DNA from: Aeromicrobium sp. Root495
GTDB lineage: Bacteria > Actinomycetota > Actinomycetes > Propionibacteriales > Nocardioidaceae
Length of the DNA: 64,000 nucleotides
NCBI RefSeq assembly: GCF_001426755.1
Contig: NZ_LMFJ01000001.1
Coordinates: 1,173,846 to 1,237,845, forward strand
Direction of reading: 5' to 3'
Shown here one piece after another: positions 57,161 through 64,000 of this stretch; positions within the stretch are counted from its first letter, which is position 1, and every line of letters starts with the position of its first letter. The notes beneath the pieces were generated by a model that did not search any database, was not told where the DNA came from, and saw only the letters and a program-made list of their open reading frames with translations. A program made the position numbers and the translations under genes.

Positions 57161-59053
57161 GTGCCTTCCACGTCCGCCATCGCCCGTGTCCTGGTCGACA
57201 CGCCGCTGGCGCACCTGGACCGTCCCTTCGACTACAGCGTCCCCGAGGCGCTCTCGGCAGCGGCAGTCCCGGGCAGCCGGGTGAAGGTCCGTTTCGCCGG
57301 CCGGCTCGTCGACGGATTCGTCGTGGAGCGTCCCGAGGTCACCGAGCACGAGGGAAGGCTCGCTCCCTTGGCCAAGGTGGTCTCGCCCGAGCCGGTGCTC
57401 ACGCCGGAGGTGCTGCAGCTGGCCCGCGCCGTCGCGCAGCGCTGGGCCGGCACCGTCAACGACGTCCTGCGGCTCGCCATCCCGCCGCGGCACGCGCGGG
57501 CCGAGGCCCACGTCCGGGTGGCCCCGGAGATCGCCGACCTGCCCGCGCTCGATCCCGATGCCTGGCTCGCCTGGCCGCAGGGTCCGGGCCTCGTCGAGGC
57601 CCTCGTCGACGGCGAGTCTCCCCGGGCCGTCTGGAGCGCCCTGCCCGGTCACGACCCCGCTCGGGCGTTCGCCCAGGCGGCCCTCGCGGCGCTGCACGCA
57701 GGGCGAGGCTCGGTGGTGTGCGTGCCCGACGTCCGCGACGTCGCCCGCTGGGACGACGTCTTCGCCGAGGTCCTGGGACCGGACCGGCACGTGGTCCTCA
57801 CCGGAGCGCAGAAGCCCCCGGAGCGGTACCGCAGCTTCCTCGCCGTGAGCCGTGGACAGGTTCAGGTGGTCCTCGGCACGCGCGCTGCGGCCTACGCTCC
57901 CGTGCGGAAACTGGGGCTCGTCGCGCTGTGGGACGAGGGCGACGACCTGTACGTCGAGCAGCGCGCCCCCTATGCCCACACGCGCGAGGTCCTGCTCACC
58001 CGGGCCGTGCAGCACGACACCGCCGTGCTGCTCGCGGGGTACGCCCGCAGTCCCGAGGCGCAGGCGCTCGTGGCGTCGGGCTGGTGCGCCGAGGTGGTCG
58101 CCGAGTCCACCACGCGGCGTCTGGCCTGGCCCACCGTCACCGTCACCGACGGATCAGTGGACGGGGGAGCGCCGGCCCGGCTCCCGCGCGAGGTCTTCTC
58201 GGCCATCCGCGCAGCCGAAGGTGCCGTCCTCGTCCAGGTGCCACGGCGTGGCTACCGCACGTCGTTGGCCTGCCAGGACTGCCGCAACCCGGCCCGCTGC
58301 GCGGCGTGCGAGGGGCCGCTCGCCCAGGTCGCTGCGCGAGCGCCGCTGGCCTGTCGCTGGTGCGGGACGGAGCCGGAGCAGCCGTGGACGTGCCGGCACT
58401 GCGGCTCGCACCGGCTGCGTGCACCCACCGTGGGGCAGCTCCGCACGGGTGAGGAGTACGGCCAGGCGTTCCCCGACCACGAGGTCGTCACGTCGGGAGG
58501 AGCCGAGGTGCTCGACGAGGTGGAGCCGGGCCGCCGCATCGTGCTGGCCACGCCCGGCGCGGAGCCGCGCGTGGAGGGCGGCTATCACCTCGTCGTGCTC
58601 ATGGACACATGGCTCGCGCTCGGCCGCGACGACCTGCGCGTGGTCGAGGAGACCCACCGACGCTGGTTCAACGCGCTCGCACTCGCCAGGGAGCGGGCTG
58701 CCGCCGTGGTCGTCGGCGACCCCGCCCAGCTGCAGGCGCTCGTGCGCGCTGATCCGGTCGGAGTGGCCGAGCGCGAGCTGGCCGGCCGCACCGAGACCCA
58801 CCTGCCGCCCGTGGGGCGGCTCGTCGTCGTCGACGCCGCGGCCGACGTCCTCGAGCCCTTGGCGCAGCGCACCTGGACGCCCAACACCGAGGTGCTCGGA
58901 CCCGTGCGGCACGGCGAGGCCGAGCGGCTCGTCCTTCGCTCCCCGCGCCGGGAGGGGCTCGCCCTCGCCGATGCCGTCCGAGCCGTCCAGGCCGAGCGCA
59001 CGGCCGCCAAGCTCCCGCCCCTGCGCATCCAGGTCGACCCCGCCTCCCTCTGA
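57161..59053 (+). CDS. priA: PriA-like primosomal protein N' without recognisable helicase motifs
   Basis: This 630-residue protein aligns with actinobacterial PriA. The N-terminal DNA-binding domain ([21 protein letters not shown], residues 7-27 or so) and the zinc-binding cysteine region ([15 protein letters not shown] ... CRWCGT ... CRHCGS) are present. I see no Walker A GxxxxGKS/T and no DEAH-like motif, as noted for mycobacterial PriA, so it probably lacks helicase activity and may act only as a loading factor at restarted forks. Starts at GTG 57161 just after a -10-like box; followed by a large palindrome. Confidence 0.9.
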   Translation: MPSTSAIARVLVDTPLAHLDRPFDYSVPEALSAAAVPGSRVKVRFAGRLVDGFVVERPEVTEHEGRLAPLAKVVSPEPVLTPEVLQLARAVAQRWAGTVNDVLRLAIPPRHARAEAHVRVAPEIADLPALDPDAWLAWPQGPGLVEALVDGESPRAVWSALPGHDPARAFAQAALAALHAGRGSVVCVPDVRDVARWDDVFAEVLGPDRHVVLTGAQKPPERYRSFLAVSRGQVQVVLGTRAAAYAPVRKLGLVALWDEGDDLYVEQRAPYAHTREVLLTRAVQHDTAVLLAGYARSPEAQALVASGWCAEVVAESTTRRLAWPTVTVTDGSVDGGAPARLPREVFSAIRAAEGAVLVQVPRRGYRTSLACQDCRNPARCAACEGPLAQVAARAPLACRWCGTEPEQPWTCRHCGSHRLRAPTVGQLRTGEEYGQAFPDHEVVTSGGAEVLDEVEPGRRIVLATPGAEPRVEGGYHLVVLMDTWLALGRDDLRVVEETHRRWFNALALARERAAAVVVGDPAQLQALVRADPVGVAERELAGRTETHLPPVGRLVVVDAAADVLEPLAQRTWTPNTEVLGPVRHGEAERLVLRSPRREGLALADAVRAVQAERTAAKLPPLRIQVDPASL

Positions 59054-59060
59054 CCCCCCA

Positions 59061-59129
59061 CCCCGCTGAGTGTGACGTTTCGGGGGTAGAACGGCCCATT
59101 TCACCCCAGAAACGTCACACTCAGCGGGG
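59061..59129. repeat. Near-perfect 69-bp palindrome between priA and fmt
   Basis: Arms of 27 bp (59061-59087 and 59103-59129) match at 26 of 27 positions around a 15-nt loop. It starts 7 bp after the priA stop. Flanking C-rich and G-rich runs extend the pairing imperfectly. No T-run follows, so it is not a classical terminator, although it may end priA transcription. The arm CTGAGTGTGACGTTTC is unlike the other palindromes in the window. Confidence 0.8.
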
Positions 59130-59146
59130 GCTGGGGGCGGTGCACC

Positions 59147-59152
59147 TAGACT
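59147..59152 (+). promoter_or_regulatory. -10 box TAGACT of fmt
   Basis: TAGACT ends 8 nt before the GTG at 59161, which supports this start over GTG 59140 and a nearly leaderless mRNA. Confidence 0.45.
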
Positions 59153-59160
59153 CGGCCGAC

Positions 59161-60084
59161 GTGAGGATCGTGTTCGCAGGAACCCCAGAGACCGCCCTGC
59201 CGTCGCTCGACGCCCTGGTGGCGAGTCGGCACGAGGTGGCCGCGGTGGTGACGCGTCCCGACGCCCCCTCCGGACGCGGCCGCAAGCTCGTGCCGTCGCC
59301 CGTGGCCGAGCGGGCCCGCGAGCTCGGCATCGAGGTCCTGACGCCCGCCAAGCCGTCCGACCCGGAGTTCATGGACCGGCTGCGAGAGATCGACCCGGCG
59401 TGCGCCCCGATCGTCGCCTACGGCGCCCTGATCCGACGTGAGGCGCTCGACATCCCCGAGTACGGCTGGATCAACCTGCACTTCTCGGCGCTCCCCGCCT
59501 GGCGCGGAGCGGCGCCTGTCCAGCGCTCCATCATGGGCGGCGACGAGGTCACCGGCGCCTGCGTCTTCAGCCTCGTCGAGGCCCTCGACGCCGGCCCGGT
59601 GCTGGGCACCATCACCGAGCGGATCCGTGACGACGACACCTCGGGGACGTTGCTCGACCGCCTCGCCCACCAGGGTGCCCACCTGCTCCGCGACGTGCTC
59701 GACCACATCGAGGACGGTGACATCGGCGCTGTGCCCCAGCAGGAGGAGGGCATCTCCTACGCCGACAAGCTGACCGTCGAGGACGCGCACGTGCGGTGGG
59801 ACCTCCCGTCGTTCGCCGTCGACCGCCAGATCCGGGGCTGCACGCCCGCGCCCGGCGCCTGGACGATGGCGGGGGAGCAGCGACTCAAGCTGGGGCCCGT
59901 CACCACCACGGTCGAGGACACCCTCGCCCCGGGTGAGCTCGCGGTGGGCAAGCGTGAGGTCCGCGTGGGCACCGCCACCACCGACGTCCTCCTCGGCGAG
60001 GTCCAGCCGCACGGCAAGAAGCTCATGGCAGCGGCCGACTGGGGCCGCGGTGCCCAGCTGGCACCCGGCCTGGTGCTCGCGTGA
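59161..60084 (+). CDS. fmt: Methionyl-tRNA formyltransferase
   Basis: This 307-residue enzyme formylates initiator Met-tRNA using 10-formyl-tetrahydrofolate. The start [18 protein letters not shown], the active-site stretch [21 protein letters not shown] (split: Asn and His), and [15 protein letters not shown] are diagnostic. The C-terminal OB-like domain is present. The stop overlaps rsmB by 4 bp; fmt–rsmB pairing is typical. Confidence 0.96.
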   Translation: MRIVFAGTPETALPSLDALVASRHEVAAVVTRPDAPSGRGRKLVPSPVAERARELGIEVLTPAKPSDPEFMDRLREIDPACAPIVAYGALIRREALDIPEYGWINLHFSALPAWRGAAPVQRSIMGGDEVTGACVFSLVEALDAGPVLGTITERIRDDDTSGTLLDRLAHQGAHLLRDVLDHIEDGDIGAVPQQEEGISYADKLTVEDAHVRWDLPSFAVDRQIRGCTPAPGAWTMAGEQRLKLGPVTTTVEDTLAPGELAVGKREVRVGTATTDVLLGEVQPHGKKLMAAADWGRGAQLAPGLVLA

Positions 60085-61382
60085 GTCCCTCCGTCGCCTC
60101 GCCCAAGGCTCCCAGCTCCGACCCCCGCTCCATCGCCCTCGAGGTCATGAGGGCCGTCGACGAACGCCAGGCCTACGTCAACCTGATCCTGCCCGGCCTG
60201 CTGCGCGAGCGCGGCGTCGAGGGGCGCGACGCCGCCCTGGCCACGGAGCTCACCCACGGCACGATCCGCAGGCAGGGCACGTACGACGCGATCCTGGACA
60301 CCCTGGCCAAGCGAGAGATCGACCCGGCGGTGCGTGACGCCCTGCGTCTCGGCGCTCACCAGCTGCTCTCGATGCGGGTCCCGTCGCACGCGGCCGTGTC
60401 CACCACGGTCTCGCTCGTCCGACGCGACATCGGCCACAAGCCGGCCGGCTTCGTGAACGCGGTCCTGCGCCGCGTGGCGGAGAAGGACCTCGAGATGTGG
60501 CTCGACGTCGTCACCCGGGGGCTCGACGACGACGCTGCGCTGTCCATCAGGACGTCACACCCCCGCTGGATCGTCGACGAGCTGCGCAAGGCGCTGCGCG
60601 TCATCGATGCGCCCGACGAGCTGCCGGCGCTGCTCGCGGCCGACAACGCGCCGCCGCGGGTCACGCTGGTGTCTCGACCCGGCCTCAGCTCGCCCGACGA
60701 CCTCCCGGGCGACCCCGGCACGGTCTCGCCCTACGCCAAGATCCTCACGGGCGGTGACCCGGGCGAGATCCCCGAGGTCCGCGACGGCCGCGCCGGCGTG
60801 CAGGACGAGGGCTCCCAGATGGTCGCGGTCACCTTGGCCGAGGCCTCGGTCGAGGGGGAGGACTCGCGCTGGCTCGACCTCTGCGCGGGGCCGGGCGGCA
60901 AGGCGGCTCTCCTCGGCGCGATCGCCGCGCAGCGAGGCGCCACGCTCGTGGCTAACGAGGTGCAGCCGCACCGCGCCGAGCTGGTCCGCCAGGCCGTTCG
61001 TGCGCTCGAGAACATCGAGGTCACGGTGCACGACGGCCGCGAAGGCCCGTGGGAGAGCGGCTCGTTCGACCGTGTCATCGTCGACGCGCCCTGCACCGGT
61101 CTCGGTGCCCTGCGCCGACGCCCCGAGTCGCGGTGGCGGCGCACGGCGGCCGACCTCGAGGCACTCGTCCCGCTGCAGACGGCGCTGCTGCGTCGCGCGG
61201 TCGAGCTGACGCGTCCCGGCGGTCTCATCGCGTACGCCACGTGCTCACCGTCGCCCGCCGAGACCATCGACGTCATCGAGTCCGTGGGGCCGGGCGTGGC
61301 CACGCTCGAGGCCGTCCGCCGCTGGTGGCCGCACCGCGACGGCACCGATGCCATGTTCGTCGCGCTCCTGCGTCGTCGATAG
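60081..61382 (+). CDS. rsmB: 16S rRNA (cytosine-967-C5) methyltransferase
   Basis: This 433-residue SAM-dependent enzyme modifies 16S rRNA. The N-terminal NusB-like helical domain ([19 protein letters not shown] ... [19 protein letters not shown]) is followed by the methyltransferase with [19 protein letters not shown] and the two catalytic cysteine motifs [15 protein letters not shown] and [10 protein letters not shown]. Length is standard. GTG start coupled to fmt. Confidence 0.95.
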   Translation: MSPSVASPKAPSSDPRSIALEVMRAVDERQAYVNLILPGLLRERGVEGRDAALATELTHGTIRRQGTYDAILDTLAKREIDPAVRDALRLGAHQLLSMRVPSHAAVSTTVSLVRRDIGHKPAGFVNAVLRRVAEKDLEMWLDVVTRGLDDDAALSIRTSHPRWIVDELRKALRVIDAPDELPALLAADNAPPRVTLVSRPGLSSPDDLPGDPGTVSPYAKILTGGDPGEIPEVRDGRAGVQDEGSQMVAVTLAEASVEGEDSRWLDLCAGPGGKAALLGAIAAQRGATLVANEVQPHRAELVRQAVRALENIEVTVHDGREGPWESGSFDRVIVDAPCTGLGALRRRPESRWRRTAADLEALVPLQTALLRRAVELTRPGGLIAYATCSPSPAETIDVIESVGPGVATLEAVRRWWPHRDGTDAMFVALLRRR

Positions 61383-61385
61383 GCT
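61380..61385 (+). promoter_or_regulatory. -10 box TAGGCT of rpe
   Basis: TAGGCT ends 7 nt before the rpe ATG at 61393 and begins inside the rsmB stop codon. Leaderless transcription is predicted. Confidence 0.45.
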
Positions 61386-61392
61386 CCGCCCC

Positions 61393-62058
61393 ATGGGCAT
61401 CCAGATCACCCCGAGCCTGCTCAACGCCGACTTCGCGAACCTGTCGGCCGAGGCGGCCCGCATCCCGTCGGCCGACTGGCTCCACATGGACGTCATGGAC
61501 AACCACTTCGTCCCCAACCTGACCCTCGGCGCGCCCGTCATCGAGGCGCTCAGCAAGGCAGCCGACCAGCCCATCGACGCGCACCTCATGATCGCCGATC
61601 CCGACCGCTGGGCCCCGGCCTTCGCCGAGGCCGGCGCGGGGAGCATCACGTTCCACGTCGAGGCGGCCGCCGCCCCGGTGCGGCTCGCCCGCGAGATCCG
61701 TGGCCAGGGCGCTCGAGCCTCCATGGCGCTCAAGCCCGCCACGCCTATCGAGCCCTACGCCGACCTGCTCCCCGAGCTCGACATGGTGCTCATCATGACC
61801 GTCGAGCCCGGCTTCGGCGGCCAGAAGTTCCTCGACCTCTGCCTGCCCAAGATCCGGCGGACGCGAGCCCTCCTCGACCAGGTGGGTGGCGACGTCTGGC
61901 TCCAGGTCGACGGCGGTGTGTCCGTCGAGACCATCGAGCGCTGTGCCGAGGCCGGTGCCGACACCTTCGTGGCCGGCTCTGCGGTCTTCGGTGCCGACGA
62001 CCCGGGCGCCATGGTGGAGACCCTGCGCGACCTCGCTGTCTCGGCCTGCGGGCACTGA
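61393..62058 (+). CDS. rpe: Ribulose-phosphate 3-epimerase
   Basis: This 221-residue TIM-barrel enzyme interconverts ribulose 5-phosphate and xylulose 5-phosphate. Metal and catalytic residues appear in [38 protein letters not shown] and LQVDGGVS. It provides pentose phosphates; ribulose 5-phosphate is also a substrate of the RibBA-type protein that starts at 63958, so its place before the rib genes makes metabolic sense. Confidence 0.95.
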   Translation: MGIQITPSLLNADFANLSAEAARIPSADWLHMDVMDNHFVPNLTLGAPVIEALSKAADQPIDAHLMIADPDRWAPAFAEAGAGSITFHVEAAAAPVRLAREIRGQGARASMALKPATPIEPYADLLPELDMVLIMTVEPGFGGQKFLDLCLPKIRRTRALLDQVGGDVWLQVDGGVSVETIERCAEAGADTFVAGSAVFGADDPGAMVETLRDLAVSACGH

Positions 62059-62080
62059 GCCCGGAGCGCGGCCCCCGCGC

Positions 62081-62086
62081 TAGACT
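62081..62086 (+). promoter_or_regulatory. -10 box TAGACT of the rib operon
   Basis: TAGACT followed by TTTT starts about 28 nt before the riboswitch aptamer, so transcription would begin near 62093 and include the whole aptamer. Confidence 0.45.
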
Positions 62087-62108
62087 TTTCCCGTACGAGC
62101 AACTGCTC

Positions 62109-62234
62109 GCGTGCCCGGGGTCGGTGTAATTCCGAGCCGGCGGTCATAGTCCGCGACCCGAGTCCCGCAAGGGGCGAGGTTGAACCGGTGGAACTCCGGT
62201 ACCGACGGTGAAAGTCCGGAGGAGAGGCGCACGC
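62109..62234 (+). ncRNA. FMN riboswitch (RFN element)
   Basis: The segment shows the conserved RFN landmarks in order: GGTGTAATTCCGAGCCGGCGGT, given here only as positions 62123-62144, then AGTCCGCGACCCG, TTGAACCGGTGGAACTCCGG (62170-62189) and ACCGACGGTGAAAGTCCGGA (62191-62210). The closing stem pairs GCGTGC (62109-62114) with GCACGC (62229-62234). It binds FMN and turns down riboflavin genes when FMN is high. It lies directly before ribD. Confidence 0.93.
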
Positions 62235-62235
62235 T

Positions 62236-62289
62236 GGCACGGCGCCCTGCGCCGTGCCGTCATCACCCCGGTCCCGTGAGCCCGACCGG
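62236..62289 (+). promoter_or_regulatory. Riboswitch expression platform: two hairpins before the ribD ribosome site
   Basis: GGCACGGCGC (62236-62245) pairs perfectly with 62249-62258 around a 3-nt loop. A second stem, CCGGTC (62268-62273) with GACCGG (62284-62289), takes up the first two bases of the GGAGGAAG ribosome site of ribD. No T-run follows either stem, so control is more likely at translation than by termination. Confidence 0.55.
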
Positions 62290-62297
62290 AGGAAGCG

Positions 62298-63335
62298 ATG
62301 GCATCCGAGAACGAGCTGCAGGCCATGAGCCGCGCCGTCACCGCCGCGCGCACCGTCGCGCGTGCCCTGCCCAACCCGCGTGTCGGCTGCGTCCTGCTGG
62401 ACGCGCAGGGTGAGCAGATCGCCGTGGGCGTGCACCAGGGCGCCGGGAACCCGCACGCCGAGGTCGAGGCGCTCACCATCGCCGGGGAGGCCGCTCGCGG
62501 CGCCACCGCCGTGGTCACCCTCGAGCCGTGCAGCCACACCGGCCGCACCGGGCCGTGCGTCGACGCCCTGATCGAGGCCGGTGTCTCACGCGTCGTGTTC
62601 GCCCAGACCGACCCCGACCCGCAGGCGCGAGGCGGAGCCACGCGTCTCGCCGACGCCGGCATCGACGTCGAGGGCGGTGTCCTGGCCGAGGAGGCCGAGC
62701 AGATCAACGTCGAGTGGACCTTCGCAACCACCGAGGGCCGTCCGTTCGTCACGTGGAAGTACGCCGCCACGATGGACGGTCTCAGCGCAGCCCCCGACGG
62801 CTCCAGCAAGTGGATCACGAGCGCCGAGGCGCGCCGCGACGTGCAGACCTTCCGCGCCGCGGCCGACGCCATCATGGCCGGGACCGGCGCCGTGCTGGCC
62901 GACGACCCGCGACTCACGGTCCGCGACACCGAGGACCTGCCCCTGCCCTACGCGCAGCAGCCGCTGCGTGTCGTCGTCGGGGAGACCCACATCCCCAACT
63001 ACTACCGCGTCTTCGACCGCGTGGCTCCCACGCTGCTCATCCAGACGCGCGAGCCCGACGAGGTGCTGACCAAGCTCTACGAGCAGGGCATCAAGCACGT
63101 CTGGCTCGAGGGTGGACCCCGTCTCGCCGGCGGCTTCTGGAACGCCGGCCTCGTCGACCGGGTCATCGGCTACATCGCCCCCGCCATGCTCGGCTCGGGC
63201 CGCGCTGCGCTGGAGGGTGAGGCGGCCACGCTCGCCGACATCCGCCCGATCACGCTGCACGACGTGAGCATGGTCGGCCCCGACATCCGCATCATCGGCA
63301 CGCCGGGTCGTGCCCCGCGAGAGGAGATGCCCTGA
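62298..63335 (+). CDS. ribD: Bifunctional riboflavin deaminase/reductase RibD
   Basis: This 345-residue enzyme carries out the second and third steps of riboflavin synthesis. The N-terminal deaminase domain (1-145) has zinc ligands in NPHAEVEAL and LEPCSHTGRTGPC; the C-terminal reductase domain has VTWKYAATMDGLSA, SKWITSAEARRDVQ and LEGGPRLAGGFW. Length is normal. Strong GGAGGAAG ribosome site, partly in a hairpin below the FMN riboswitch. The stop overlaps ribE by 1 bp. Confidence 0.96.
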   Translation: MASENELQAMSRAVTAARTVARALPNPRVGCVLLDAQGEQIAVGVHQGAGNPHAEVEALTIAGEAARGATAVVTLEPCSHTGRTGPCVDALIEAGVSRVVFAQTDPDPQARGGATRLADAGIDVEGGVLAEEAEQINVEWTFATTEGRPFVTWKYAATMDGLSAAPDGSSKWITSAEARRDVQTFRAAADAIMAGTGAVLADDPRLTVRDTEDLPLPYAQQPLRVVVGETHIPNYYRVFDRVAPTLLIQTREPDEVLTKLYEQGIKHVWLEGGPRLAGGFWNAGLVDRVIGYIAPAMLGSGRAALEGEAATLADIRPITLHDVSMVGPDIRIIGTPGRAPREEMP

Positions 63336-63961
63336 TGTTCACCGGTCTCGTGGAGGAGAAGGGCCTCGTCACGGCCATCGAGCCGCTCGGCGACTCGGTG
63401 CGCCTGTCGGTGCGCGGTCCCGTCGTCACCTCCGACGCCACGCACGGCGCGTCCATCTCGGTCAACGGCTGCTGCCTCACCGTCATGGCCCAGGACGGCG
63501 ACGTCTTCAGCGCCGACGTCATGGCCGAGTCGCTCGACAAGACGTCGCTCGGCGACCTGACCGTCGGCGCCGAGGTCAACCTCGAGCGCGCCATGGCGGC
63601 CGGTGCCCGCATGGGCGGCCACGTCGTCCAGGGCCACGTTGACGGCACCGGCTCGCTCATCGACCGCACGCCCAGCGAGCACTGGGAGGTCCTGCGGTTC
63701 TCGGTCCCCGCCGGTCTGGCCAAGTACCTCGTCCCCAAGGGCTCCGTCACGGTCGACGGCACGTCGCTCACGGTGGTCGACGTCGTCGACACCGGCGACG
63801 ACGCTCCCTGGTTCTCCGTGTCCCTCATCCCCACCACCCTGGCCGACACCACGCTCGGCGCCCTCACCCCCGGCTCGCGCGTCAACCTCGAGGTCGACGT
63901 GCTCGCCAAGTACGTGGAGCGGCTGCTCGCCGCCCACCTCCCCCAGGAGAAGACAGCATGA
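63335..63961 (+). CDS. ribE: Riboflavin synthase alpha subunit
   Basis: This 208-residue enzyme joins two lumazines to make riboflavin. It is the usual duplicated beta-barrel: half one starts MFTGLVEEKGLV, half two GHVVQGHVDGTGSL, and each half carries a short GxSxSVNG/VDGTSLTV-like substrate site (SISVNGCCLTV and VTVDGTSLTVVDV). Length is standard. The stop overlaps the next start by 4 bp. Confidence 0.96.
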   Translation: MFTGLVEEKGLVTAIEPLGDSVRLSVRGPVVTSDATHGASISVNGCCLTVMAQDGDVFSADVMAESLDKTSLGDLTVGAEVNLERAMAAGARMGGHVVQGHVDGTGSLIDRTPSEHWEVLRFSVPAGLAKYLVPKGSVTVDGTSLTVVDVVDTGDDAPWFSVSLIPTTLADTTLGALTPGSRVNLEVDVLAKYVERLLAAHLPQEKTA

Positions 63962-64000
63962 GTGAACAGCACTCCAGCGTCCGGCTCGACAGCATCGAGC
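63958..64000 (+). CDS. Start of a RibBA/RibA-type protein, cut by the window end
   Basis: Only 14 residues are visible (MSEQHSSVRLDSIE). The VRLDSIE stretch matches the N-terminus of 3,4-dihydroxy-2-butanone 4-phosphate synthase, usually fused to GTP cyclohydrolase II in actinobacteria, and the position after ribE fits. Whether the cyclohydrolase domain is present cannot be seen. Confidence 0.7.
   Translation, partial: MSEQHSSVRLDSIE

Noticed and set aside
59061..59129. Terminal inverted repeats of an insertion sequence
   Set aside because: Only 15 bp separate the arms, so there is no room for a transposase; at most a small palindromic element.

Overview
The window is a very GC-rich stretch of chromosome from a high-GC Gram-positive bacterium (Actinomycetota). 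Gene order supports this: thrS–HIT–pgsA, pdxS/pdxT–yebC–ruvCAB–yajC–secDF–apt–rel, hisS–aspS–rarA–alaS–ruvX–mltG–aroE–A24 peptidase–aroC-aroK-aroB–pepQ–efp–nusB, pyrR-pyrB-pyrC-carA-carB-pyrF–mihF–gmk–rpoZ–coaBC–metK–priA–fmt–rsmB–rpe–ribDE. Most of this is the conserved actinobacterial core order, also known from mycobacteria. The details (no PIM genes after pgsA, a SipW-type export module, DUF349) suggest the Nocardioidaceae/Propionibacteriales side rather than Mycobacterium; that placement is inference. No rRNA, tRNA, CRISPR array, intact insertion sequence or prophage was seen.

Layout. 1-422 is the end of a YbaK-type editing protein. 516-5144 is an accessory oxidation cluster: a small protein, an acetoacetate-decarboxylase-like protein, a Baeyer-Villiger-type flavin monooxygenase and a TetR regulator on the minus strand, divergent from a ChoD-like GMC oxidoreductase; a candidate operator lies between them. 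5269-9434 holds thrS, an Ap4A-phosphorylase-like HIT protein, phosphatidylinositol phosphate synthase and pdxS, closed by a strong terminator. 9593-13213 is the most unusual part: five genes encoding proteins with SipW-type alternate signal peptides, a dedicated SipW-type signal peptidase, an LPXTG-anchored protein, and a second signal peptidase fused in one reading frame to what looks like its own substrate. This module separates pdxS from pdxT. A possible small structured RNA follows it.

13406-26165 carries pdxT, yebC, ruvCAB, the Sec accessory genes yajC-secD-secF, a lipoprotein, apt, a 30-residue membrane peptide, rel, a PhoD-like phosphatase and another lipoprotein. 26168-44487 covers DUF349, a glyoxalase-like hydrolase, hisS, aspS, rarA, alaS, ruvX, mltG and the shikimate genes through nusB. 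44757-52878 is the pyrimidine operon, preceded by a PyrR-binding hairpin placed to control translation. 52912-61382 contains a lipoprotein paralogue, mihF, gmk, rpoZ, coaBC, metK, priA, fmt and rsmB. 61393-64000 contains rpe, an FMN riboswitch and the first riboflavin genes.

Two patterns run through the window. First, at least fifteen start codons lie 6-8 nt after a TANNNT -10 box, which predicts leaderless mRNAs. Second, several intergenic gaps hold large palindromes or tandem palindromic repeats (454-511, 14783-14861, 32681-32805, 44503-44691, 59061-59129) that the genes do not explain. Genes within the operons are commonly joined by 1-4 bp start/stop overlaps, so translational coupling is likely.
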